Below are positions 8,776 to 15,012 of a stretch of 20,753 nt of DNA, piece after piece (position 1 is the stretch's first letter; every line of letters starts with the position of its first letter). The notes below the pieces were generated by a model. The model saw nothing but the letters and a program-made list of their open reading frames with translations. It did no database searches and was not told the origin of the DNA. The stretch covers positions 1 through 20,753 of the forward strand of contig CALCHR010000178.1 in the NCBI GenBank assembly GCA_937901185.1. Reading direction: 5' to 3'. The stretch is from an uncultured Bacteroidales bacterium. GTDB lineage: Bacteria; Bacteroidota; Bacteroidia; Bacteroidales; Bacteroidaceae. The position numbers and the translations under genes are program-made.

Positions 8776-10131
8776 TTAGCGGCGAGCCGCCTCGGCCTGT
8801 ACCAGAATGTTGCCCATAGCGGTGGCCTCCACGGGGCCGGCCACTACTTTCAAACCGGTAGCTTCGGCCGTGAGGCGGTTGAGCAACTGGTTTTGTGAGC
8901 CACCACCTATGATGTGCAAACGGCTCACGGGGCGCGGCAGCAACGTGTTGAGATGGGCGATGGCCTCGCGGTACTTTTCGGCGAGCGATTGCAGCACGCA
9001 GCGCGTCAGTTCGGCCTTAGTCTGCGGAACGGCCTGTCCGCTCTCGCGGCAATAGGCTTTGATGGCTTCCTCCATGGAGGGCGGATTCATAAAGGCTTCG
9101 TCGGCCACGGGGATGAGGGCATCGATGCAAGCCGTTTCGGCAGCCGGAAGGAGCACGTCGAAACTTTGCTTGTCGCCTTGCTCTGCCCATTCTGCCATGA
9201 GGCGCTGCAAGAGCCAAAGGCCCGTAATGTTCTGCAAGAAGCGGATGCTGCCGTCTACGCCGCCCTCGTTGGTGAACGAAGCGAGACGGGCCTCCTCGGT
9301 GAGGATGGGCTGGGGCAGCAGCACGCCCAGGAGCGACCAGGTGCCCGAGCTGAGGAAGGCGGCGGGGCCTTGCTCCTTGCCATCACTGAGCAGTCCGGGC
9401 ACAGCGGCTACGGCCGAGGCCGTGTCGTGCGAGGCAACGGCCACCACCTTTACGCGGCCCAGGCCGGTCTCGTGGGCAATGTCCTCGCGCAGATAGCCGC
9501 GCACCGTGCCGGGCATCACGATCTCGCCAAAGATATGCTCGGGCAAGCCGAGGGCGCGGATGGTCTCCCACGACCAGTTGCGGCTACGGGCGTCGAGCAG
9601 TTCGGAAGTCGAGGCGATGCAGTATTCATTGTTGGCCACACCGGTGAGGAAGTAGCTGAACAAGTCGGGCATGAAGAGCAGGCGGTGGGCTGCTTCGAGC
9701 TGTGCGCTGCCTTTCATGCTGACGAGCTGTGCGAGCGTGTTAATCTCCATCACCTGAATGCCGGTAGTGGCATAGTGCTCAGAGGCATCGAGCGTTTTGA
9801 ACACCTCGTCGAGCACCCCCTTGGTGCGGCTGTCGCGATAGCACACAGGGTTGCCCAGCAAGCAACCGTCGCGGTCGATGAGGCCGAAGTCTACACCCCA
9901 CGTGTCGATACCGATGCTCTCCACGTCGTAGCCCTTGGCGGCGGCGCGCTTAAGGCCGTCTTTCAAGTCCTCAAAGAGGGCGGGGAAGTCCCAATAGAGG
10001 CGGTCGCCCAGACGCACTTGGCGGTTGCCGAAACGATGCACCTCTTCGATGCAGAGGCGTTCGCCCTCGAACCATCCGGCTATCAGGCGTCCGCTCCCCC
10101 CACCGAAGTCGGCGGCAAGATATACTTTCAT
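8776..10131 (-). CDS. fucK: L-fuculokinase of the rhamnulokinase (RhaB-like) FGGY type
   Basis: This 451-residue FGGY-family sugar kinase would phosphorylate L-fuculose to L-fuculose-1-phosphate in the cytoplasm. By sequence it resembles E. coli rhamnulokinase RhaB more than E. coli FucK: IDTWGVDFGLID (75-86), YRDSRT (98-103), FMPDLFSYFLTG (153-164), SHDTASAV (234-241, with D236 the likely catalytic base), SSGTWSLLG (261-269), NITGLWLLQR (301-310), IGGGSQN (408-414) and GPVEATAMGN (432-441). The fuculose assignment rests on its neighbours fucI and fucA. It is the last gene of the operon, 45 bp after the aldolase, and is followed by a terminator. Start ATG 10131, stop TAA 8776-8778. Acting on L-rhamnulose as well or instead is possible. 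Confidence 0.85.
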   Translation of the reverse strand: MKVYLAADFGGGSGRLIAGWFEGERLCIEEVHRFGNRQVRLGDRLYWDFPALFEDLKDGLKRAAAKGYDVESIGIDTWGVDFGLIDRDGCLLGNPVCYRDSRTKGVLDEVFKTLDASEHYATTGIQVMEINTLAQLVSMKGSAQLEAAHRLLFMPDLFSYFLTGVANNEYCIASTSELLDARSRNWSWETIRALGLPEHIFGEIVMPGTVRGYLREDIAHETGLGRVKVVAVASHDTASAVAAVPGLLSDGKEQGPAAFLSSGTWSLLGVLLPQPILTEEARLASFTNEGGVDGSIRFLQNITGLWLLQRLMAEWAEQGDKQSFDVLLPAAETACIDALIPVADEAFMNPPSMEEAIKAYCRESGQAVPQTKAELTRCVLQSLAEKYREAIAHLNTLLPRPVSRLHIIGGGSQNQLLNRLTAEATGLKVVAGPVEATAMGNILVQAEAARR

Positions 10132-10176
10132 TTCTTAATAGTTGAAGTGAGTAATTCCAGAGGGGGCGGCGTCGGC

Positions 10177-10812
10177 CTATCCCTTTTTGCCCAACACGTA
10201 GATGTCCAGGTCTTTGATTTCCTCGGGGGTGAGCACCGTGTAGTCGCCACCGCTCTGGATGATGATGCGGCAGGCCATCTCGAAGAACATGGCGCGCTCA
10301 AAGGCTTGGTTGAAGTCTTTTCCGCACACCACTTGTCCGTGGTTGGTGAGCAACACGGAGTTGTGCTCCTGCATGGCCTCTACTACGGCAGCAGCCAGTT
10401 CGGGCGAGCCGGGGCGCAGGTAGGGAATCACAGGAATCTCGCGACCCACGTGGCAGGGCACTTCGGCCGTCACGTTAAAGTTTTCGGGCTTCTTGCGCAT
10501 GCAGGAAACGGCGGTGGCGTAGGGCGATTGGAAGTGGAGCACTACGTTCACATCGGGACGGGCGCGGAGCACACCGAGATGGAAGCCGCTCTCCATCGAA
10601 GGCTTCACGCCGTTGAGCACTTCGCCTGTGGCTACGTTGCAGTGAGACACTTTCTCCTTCTGCAAAGTAGGCACCCATGAGCCAGTGCCCGATACGAGCG
10701 CCTCGTCGCCTATGCGCCATGACAAGTTGCCACTGCTGCACACGGTAAGACCGGCATCGCCCACGCGGTGGGCTTGCTTGATAAATTCTTCAATATGTAA
10801 GTCGGTAATCAT
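10177..10812 (-). CDS. fucA: L-fuculose-1-phosphate aldolase (class II aldolase/adducin family)
   Basis: At 211 residues this is close to the usual 215 of FucA, which splits L-fuculose-1-phosphate into dihydroxyacetone phosphate and L-lactaldehyde using a zinc ion. The N-terminal SSGNLSWR (26-33) and SGTGSW (41-46) form the phosphate-binding part. E74 in PSMESGFH is the catalytic acid position. Two zinc-binding histidines are seen, H93 in VLHFQS and H158 in TNHGQ. The second histidine of the classical H-x-H pair is glutamine here (Q95), an unusual ligand set for the family. The gene begins 15 bp after fucO and ends 45 bp before the kinase gene, so all are probably on one transcript. Start ATG 10812; the C-terminus YVLGKKG is intact. 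Confidence 0.9.
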   Translation of the reverse strand: MITDLHIEEFIKQAHRVGDAGLTVCSSGNLSWRIGDEALVSGTGSWVPTLQKEKVSHCNVATGEVLNGVKPSMESGFHLGVLRARPDVNVVLHFQSPYATAVSCMRKKPENFNVTAEVPCHVGREIPVIPYLRPGSPELAAAVVEAMQEHNSVLLTNHGQVVCGKDFNQAFERAMFFEMACRIIIQSGGDYTVLTPEEIKDLDIYVLGKKG

Positions 10813-10827
10813 AATGGTCGGTTGTCT

Positions 10828-11982
10828 TTATAAAACTTTCTTGTACAAGTCGAGAATAATCTCTTTGTTCACCTCGCGAGGGTTGCCCGGCGTACAAACG
10901 TCGGCAGCAGCGGCGGTGGCGAGGCGGTCGAGGTCGGAAGCCTGGATACCGAGGTCGGTGAGGTGCTGAGGAATGCCCACACGCACAGAGAGCGCCTTGA
11001 CAGCATCTACGGCAGCCTGGGCGGCCTCTTCGCGGCTCATTCCGGCGGAGTAAACATCCATGGCCTTGGCTATCTGTACGTACTTATCGAGGGCGGCGGG
11101 CATGTTGAACTCCATGACCGTGGGCAAAAGCAGGGCGTTAGCCACGCCGTGGGGCACGTCGAAGATAGCGCCGAGCGGGTGAGCCATACCGTGCACTACG
11201 CCGAGACCAACGTTAGAGAAGGCCATGCCGGCAATGTATTGTGCCACCGCCATACCGTTGCGGGCTTCGGCGTTTTGAGGCTCGTTGACAGCTGTCTCAA
11301 GGTGGCGGGCTATCATCTCAATGGCTTTCAACTCGAACATGTCGCTCATTTCCCAGGCGCCCTTTGTGATGAGGCCCTCAATGGCGTGGGTCAAGGCGTC
11401 AAGACCTGTGGCTGCCGTGAGGCTCTTGGGAAGTGTGTACATTAACTCTGCGTCGACGATGGCCATTACGGGAATGTCGTTGGGGTCTACGCACACCATC
11501 TTCTTCTCGTTCACCTCGTCGGTGATCACATAGTTGATGGTCACTTCGGCTGCTGTGCCGGCGGTGGTAGGCAGGGCGATGATGGGAACGGACTTCTTTT
11601 TTGTGTCGGCCACACCTTCGAGCGACACGACGTCGCTGAACTCCGGATTGTTGGTGATGATGCCTACGGCCTTAGCGGTGTCCATTGACGAGCCGCCGCC
11701 GATGGCCAGGATAAAGTCGGCGCCGGAAGCGGCGAAGGCTGCTACGCCGGCTTTCACGTTGGCTACGGTGGGGTTGGGTTTGATGTCGCTGAACACTTCA
11801 TAAGGAATGCCGGCGCCCTCAAGCACTTTGAGCACCTTGTCGGCTACGCCGAATTTTATAAGGTCTTTGTCGGTGGCCACGAAGGCTTTCTTGAAGCCCA
11901 AGCGAGCTATCTCTTGTGGCAACACTTCGCGTGCGCCGGGGCCGAAGTAGGATACTTCGTTGAGTATAAAGCGGTGAATCAT
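10828..11982 (-). CDS. fucO: Lactaldehyde reductase / L-1,2-propanediol oxidoreductase (iron-dependent group III alcohol dehydrogenase)
   Basis: The 384-residue protein aligns along its length with E. coli FucO (383 residues). It would reduce L-lactaldehyde made by FucA to L-1,2-propanediol with NADH, regenerating NAD in anaerobic growth. The nucleotide-binding motif GGGSSMD is at 95-101 and PTTAGTAAEVT at 138-148. The metal-site residues expected for this family are D195, H199 (GLDALTHAIEG), H264 and H278, with H268 next to them in VHGMAHPLGA. Start is ATG 11982, without a Shine-Dalgarno sequence. It lies 72 bp after fucI, in the largest gap of the operon, which holds a strong hairpin, and 15 bp before fucA. 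Confidence 0.92.
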   Translation of the reverse strand: MIHRFILNEVSYFGPGAREVLPQEIARLGFKKAFVATDKDLIKFGVADKVLKVLEGAGIPYEVFSDIKPNPTVANVKAGVAAFAASGADFILAIGGGSSMDTAKAVGIITNNPEFSDVVSLEGVADTKKKSVPIIALPTTAGTAAEVTINYVITDEVNEKKMVCVDPNDIPVMAIVDAELMYTLPKSLTAATGLDALTHAIEGLITKGAWEMSDMFELKAIEMIARHLETAVNEPQNAEARNGMAVAQYIAGMAFSNVGLGVVHGMAHPLGAIFDVPHGVANALLLPTVMEFNMPAALDKYVQIAKAMDVYSAGMSREEAAQAAVDAVKALSVRVGIPQHLTDLGIQASDLDRLATAAAADVCTPGNPREVNKEIILDLYKKVL

Positions 11983-12003
11983 ATTGCTTTTATTATTTAA
12001 GAA

Positions 12004-12037
12004 AGGGGCATTGGAAGCGTGAACGCCCCAAGCCCCT
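12004..12037 (-). promoter_or_regulatory. Hairpin in the fucI-fucO intercistronic gap
   Basis: Arms AGGGGC (12004-12009) and GCCCCT (12032-12037) pair; TTGG/CCAA and GCG/CGC continue the stem with small bulges around a tetraloop. On the minus strand it is followed by TTTCTTAAATAATAAAA, a poor T-tract. The operon clearly continues past it, so partial termination, an mRNA processing barrier or 3'-end protection of the fucI segment are the likely roles. Confidence 0.55.
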
Positions 12038-12054
12038 AGGTGAATCTATTTATT

Positions 12055-13827
12055 TTATTTGTATACCGGGCCGTATGCTGCGCAAGCGCGGTAGTCGGCT
12101 CCTTCTTTGTCCATACCGAAGGCGTTCCATGCGGCAGGGCGGAAAATCTCGTTCTCCTCTACATTGTGCATGCAGACAGGGATGCGGAGCATGGAGGCAA
12201 GTGTGATGAGGTCTTGACCGATGTGTCCGTAGCTGATGGCGCCGTGGTTGGCTCCCCAGTTGTTCATCACGGAGTAGACATCCTTGAATGCGGGTTTGTC
12301 GCAAAGGCGGGGTACGAACCAGGTGGTAGGCCAAGTGGGGTCGGTACGCATGTTGAGCACGTCGTGGATTTCGGGATCTACGTCGGCGGTCCATCCTTCT
12401 GCAATCTGAAGCACGGGACCGAGGCCCTTCACAAGGTTGAGACGGCTCATAGTCACGGGCATGCCGCCCTTAGAGAGGAAGTTGGAAGAGAAGCCACCTC
12501 CGCGGAAGTAGTCGCGGTCGGCAGGCATCCAGTTGGTATTCTTGAGGCATGCTTCAGCATCTGTGTCTGTCATTTCCCAGCAAGGTTTCATGCAGGGCTC
12601 GCCTTGTGCGTTGGTGCTGGCTCCTGTGGCGTCGAGGGTAGTAGCTCCGGAGTTGATGAGGTGAATCATACCGCCGGCAGCAAGACCTGTGAGTTCTTTT
12701 CCGGTGACGCGTTTCACGGCTTCAGGACTCCAGTAGGTGCGCACGTCGGAGAACATCTGTCCGCAACCGGTGAGGAGGCTGCCGAAGAGCATGGCAACGG
12801 CGTTGCAGGCGTCGTTTTCTGTGGCTACCACATAGGCTTGACGGATGCCGTTCCAGTCGAAGGTGCTGCAAAGGAGAGCTTCGGTAAAGTCGCCATTGGG
12901 TTTCCAGTCGGTCCATTGGCGTTGTCCCTGGAAGCCACCTGCGATGGCGTTGTGGCCGATGGCTTCTTCCTTGAAGCCCATTTCGCGGAGCTTGGGATTG
13001 CCGAGCATGAGGTCGCGCACGATGAGGGTCATCTTCACCACAAATTCCCAGTCGGCATCCTTGCCGGCGCGGTCCTTTTGCTTTTCCGGACGGTTCTTGT
13101 CCCAGCCTTCGTTCACCTTGCAATACTTCTCGGTCCACGCCATAGCTTTCGCATATTCTTCGTGGTCGTAGATACCTTCTTCCATGCGGCGCAGAATTTC
13201 TGTTTCGTCTACGCTTTCGTTGCGCATGCCAAGATAGTTTTGGAAGAAGTTTTGGTCTACGATACTTCCGGCAATACCCATACACTGGCTACCGATGGAG
13301 AGGTAGCTCTGACCGCGCATGTCGGCTACGGCCATAGCGGCGCGCGCAAAGCGCAGGAGTTTCTCTGCCACGTCGGCGGGGATGGTGTTGTCGTCGAGGT
13401 CTTGTACGTCGTGACCATAGATGCCGAAGGCGGGCAAGCCTTTCTGTGCATGGCCGGCGAGTACGGCGGCGAGGTAAACAGCGCCGGGGCGCTCTGTACC
13501 GTTAAAGCCCCAGACGGCTTTGGGCCAATGGGGGTGCATGTCCATGGTTTCTGAGCCATAGCACCAGCAAGAAGTGACGCTGATGGTGGCTCCTACGCCT
13601 TCGCGCTCAAACTTCTCGGCGCAGGCAGCGGCTTCGGCTACACGGCCGATGGTGCCGTCGGCAATGACACATTCTACCGGTGTTCCGTCGGCATGGCGCA
13701 CGTTGGCGGTTATCAATTCGGCCACAGCTTTGGCCAATGACATGGTCTTTTCTTCAAGACTTTCGCGCACGCCACCTTGACGACCGTCGATGGTGGGGCG
13801 AATTCCGAGTTTAGGATATTTTCTCAT
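12055..13827 (-). CDS. fucI: L-fucose isomerase
   Basis: This 590-residue protein (E. coli FucI: 591) interconverts L-fucose and L-fuculose, the first step of cytoplasmic fucose breakdown, using manganese. Matches to E. coli FucI run throughout, for example IGIRP.IDGR.GVRESLEE near the N-terminus, CWCYGSET (88-94), WGFNGTERPGAVYLAA (106-121), IYGHDVQD (136-143), and MHNVEE (553-558). The metal ligands fall at exactly the E. coli numbers: E337 in VVATEND, D361 in SDVRTYW and H528 in NWGANHG. Start ATG 13827, stop TAA at 12055. It lies 27 bp after the omega-amidase gene, which leaves little room for its own promoter. Confidence 0.97.
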   Translation of the reverse strand: MRKYPKLGIRPTIDGRQGGVRESLEEKTMSLAKAVAELITANVRHADGTPVECVIADGTIGRVAEAAACAEKFEREGVGATISVTSCWCYGSETMDMHPHWPKAVWGFNGTERPGAVYLAAVLAGHAQKGLPAFGIYGHDVQDLDDNTIPADVAEKLLRFARAAMAVADMRGQSYLSIGSQCMGIAGSIVDQNFFQNYLGMRNESVDETEILRRMEEGIYDHEEYAKAMAWTEKYCKVNEGWDKNRPEKQKDRAGKDADWEFVVKMTLIVRDLMLGNPKLREMGFKEEAIGHNAIAGGFQGQRQWTDWKPNGDFTEALLCSTFDWNGIRQAYVVATENDACNAVAMLFGSLLTGCGQMFSDVRTYWSPEAVKRVTGKELTGLAAGGMIHLINSGATTLDATGASTNAQGEPCMKPCWEMTDTDAEACLKNTNWMPADRDYFRGGGFSSNFLSKGGMPVTMSRLNLVKGLGPVLQIAEGWTADVDPEIHDVLNMRTDPTWPTTWFVPRLCDKPAFKDVYSVMNNWGANHGAISYGHIGQDLITLASMLRIPVCMHNVEENEIFRPAAWNAFGMDKEGADYRACAAYGPVYK

Positions 13828-13854
13828 GGTGTAAAAAATATTAGTAGATGAATA

Positions 13855-14613
13855 TTATAAGTTCAGGGTGAAAGAGTCGGCATCTGCCAGCACGGGGAAT
13901 TTCTTGCGAAACTCGTGCTGCTTCTCCCAGTGGGGGGCAGCGATGGCGGCTTGCTCTTTTTCGCCGAGGCGCACGAGGTAGTCACCGTAGGCATTGATGC
14001 AGACCGAGCCGCCGATGTAGTGACAATGGGCGTCTTTGCCCACGCGGTTCACTCCGCACACCACGCATTGGTTCTCTATGGCACGGGCACGCAGCAGGGA
14101 GTCCCATGCCACATGTCTTTTTTTGGGCCAGGAGGCGATGCAGGCTATCATGTCGTAGTCGTCGCGGCAGCGGGTGAATACGGGGAAGCGCAGGTCGTAG
14201 CAGGTGAGCAAGAGGATGCGTATGTCGCCGCAGCGGGCAATTACGCGCTCCTTGCCGGGCTCAAAGGCCAGGTGCTCGCCGCCATAGGCGAAGAGGTGGC
14301 GCTTGTCGTAGTGTACGTGCGAGCCATCGGGCGCTACGAGGTAGAAGCGATTGAAGAACAATCCGTTGTCCTCGACGGCCATGCTGCCTCCCACATGGGC
14401 GTTTGCCTTGGCTGCCATTTCCTGCATGGCGCCCAGCAGCAATGCAGCTTCGGGTGCTTCGGTGCGTGGATTCGTGTCGAACCCCGTGCCCCACATCTCG
14501 GGCAAGAGGTAAAGGTCGGCGCCCGGTTGCGAAGCCATCAGGCGCTGTGCCTTGTCGATGTTTGCCTGTGGGTCGTTCCAGCGTATGTTAGTTTGAAGCA
14601 GGGCGATTTTCAT
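13855..14613 (-). CDS. Nitrilase-superfamily omega-amidase (YafV/Nit2-like)
   Basis: With the ATG at 14613 the protein is 252 residues, close to E. coli YafV (256). It has the Glu-Lys-Cys triad of the carbon-nitrogen hydrolase family: E39 in LPEMWGTGF, K104 in YDKRHLF and C138 in CYDLRFP. ARAIENQ, GVNRVG and the C-terminal FRKKFPVLADADSF also match YafV. Such enzymes hydrolyse alpha-ketoglutaramate or related omega-amides (metabolite repair), so the link to fucose is not obvious. It is the first gene of the operon, 27 bp before fucI. An in-frame GTG at 14637 would add eight residues, but it sits at the predicted transcription start and the homology begins at MKIALLQ, so ATG is preferred. Confidence 0.88.
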   Translation of the reverse strand: MKIALLQTNIRWNDPQANIDKAQRLMASQPGADLYLLPEMWGTGFDTNPRTEAPEAALLLGAMQEMAAKANAHVGGSMAVEDNGLFFNRFYLVAPDGSHVHYDKRHLFAYGGEHLAFEPGKERVIARCGDIRILLLTCYDLRFPVFTRCRDDYDMIACIASWPKKRHVAWDSLLRARAIENQCVVCGVNRVGKDAHCHYIGGSVCINAYGDYLVRLGEKEQAAIAAPHWEKQHEFRKKFPVLADADSFTLNL

Positions 14614-14645
14614 AGTAGGCAGCGGCCTTATGGCCACATTCTCCG

Positions 14646-14653
14646 CAAATATA
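14646..14653 (-). promoter_or_regulatory. Predicted -7 element for the omega-amidase/fucose operon
   Basis: On the minus strand TATATTTG fits TAnnTTTG exactly. Transcription would start near 14640, 27 nt before the ATG at 14613. No TTTG or TTG is found 19-21 nt upstream, so the promoter may be weak or depend on an activator. No other -7 match sits in the gaps inside the operon. Confidence 0.55.
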
Positions 14654-14757
14654 CATAAAGCTATTAGAAGAGACGGCCTTTGTAGCCGGATTTTTTTGTT
14701 CGCAGGGTCTTAAAAAACCTTATTTTAATGGGCAGGAAAGGGGGTGACCAAAAAGCC

Positions 14758-14880
14758 CTTTGTAAACCATTGAAAATCAAGGGTCATTTTAGACCGTTTC
14801 TTAGTAAACTTCTAGGAAAAACTAGAAGTTTACTAAGTTTTCCTAGAAAGCTACTAAGAAAAACGCCGCGATGCCGGGGT
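14758..14880 (+). repeat. Intergenic repeat element, copy B (59-nt head, three 21-nt units, G-rich tail)
   Basis: The head (14758-14816) starts CTTTGTAA and has TTGAAAATCAA then GTCATTTT at the same spacing as copy A. Three units of 21 nt start at 14803, 14824 and 14845. The tail AAAAACG, GATG and a G-run matches copy A. From head start to the ACG of the tail it is 108 nt against 129 in copy A, exactly one unit shorter. Its middle unit has drifted so that 14800-14815 and 14822-14837 form a perfect 16-bp inverted repeat. It lies between two diverging promoters, outside both predicted transcripts. Confidence 0.85.
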
Positions 14881-14891
14881 GGGGGAGCGGG

Positions 14892-14907
14892 CTGTTTCTA
14901 GAAACAG
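14892..14907. promoter_or_regulatory. Perfect 16-bp palindrome upstream of the efflux promoter (candidate operator)
   Basis: CTGTTTCTAGAAACAG reads the same on both strands and ends two bases before the -33 TTTG of the efflux operon promoter. A dyad of this size and position is typical of a dimeric regulator site (for example TetR- or MarR-type). No regulator gene is in the window, so the protein is unknown. Confidence 0.5.
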
Positions 14908-14909
14908 AT

Positions 14910-14940
14910 TTTGTGGTTAGGAAAAAAAATACTTATTTTG
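14910..14940 (+). promoter_or_regulatory. Predicted promoter of the RND efflux operon
   Basis: TTTG at 14910-14913, a 19-nt spacer, then TTATTTTG at 14933-14940, which differs from TAnnTTTG at one position. Transcription would start near 14946 and give a leader of about 67 nt before the adaptor ATG at 15013. Confidence 0.6.
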
Positions 14941-14950
14941 TAGTCCATAT

Positions 14951-14968
14951 TTCCATCCGTCGATGGAA
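14951..14968 (+). promoter_or_regulatory. Short hairpin in the efflux operon leader
   Basis: TTCCATC (14951-14957) and GATGGAA (14962-14968) pair perfectly around the loop CGTC, a few bases after the predicted transcription start. It may stabilise the mRNA 5' end or, as DNA, form a second operator. No T-tract follows, so it is not a terminator. Confidence 0.4.
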
Positions 14969-15012
14969 GTACCCAAATAGATTTACACATTATTATATAT
15001 AAAGAGACATCC

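Larger units (their letters stand above)
14614..15012. other. Divergent control region between the fucose operon and the efflux operon
   Basis: This stretch of about 400 bp has no convincing gene. It contains, in order: the -7 element and short leader of the leftward operon, about 100 bp without recognised features, repeat element B (14758-14880), a perfect 16-bp palindrome (14892-14907), the rightward promoter (14910-14940) and a leader hairpin (14951-14968). Confidence 0.8.

Noticed and set aside
8914..10680. 588-codon plus-strand frame opposite fucK and fucA
   Set aside because: It spans two clearly real minus-strand genes and their intergenic gap, and its translation resembles no protein family.
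12040..13554. 504-codon plus-strand frame opposite fucI
   Set aside because: Antisense to a fucose isomerase with all metal ligands at the expected positions; no independent coding signal.
14614..14637. GTG start for the omega-amidase, eight codons upstream of the ATG
   Set aside because: It coincides with the predicted transcription start next to the -7 box, and homology to YafV begins at the ATG at 14613.
14674..14697. Terminator-like CGGC/GCCG stem followed by seven T on the plus strand
   Set aside because: The stem is only 4 bp with a 7-nt loop, and no plus-strand gene lies upstream to be terminated.
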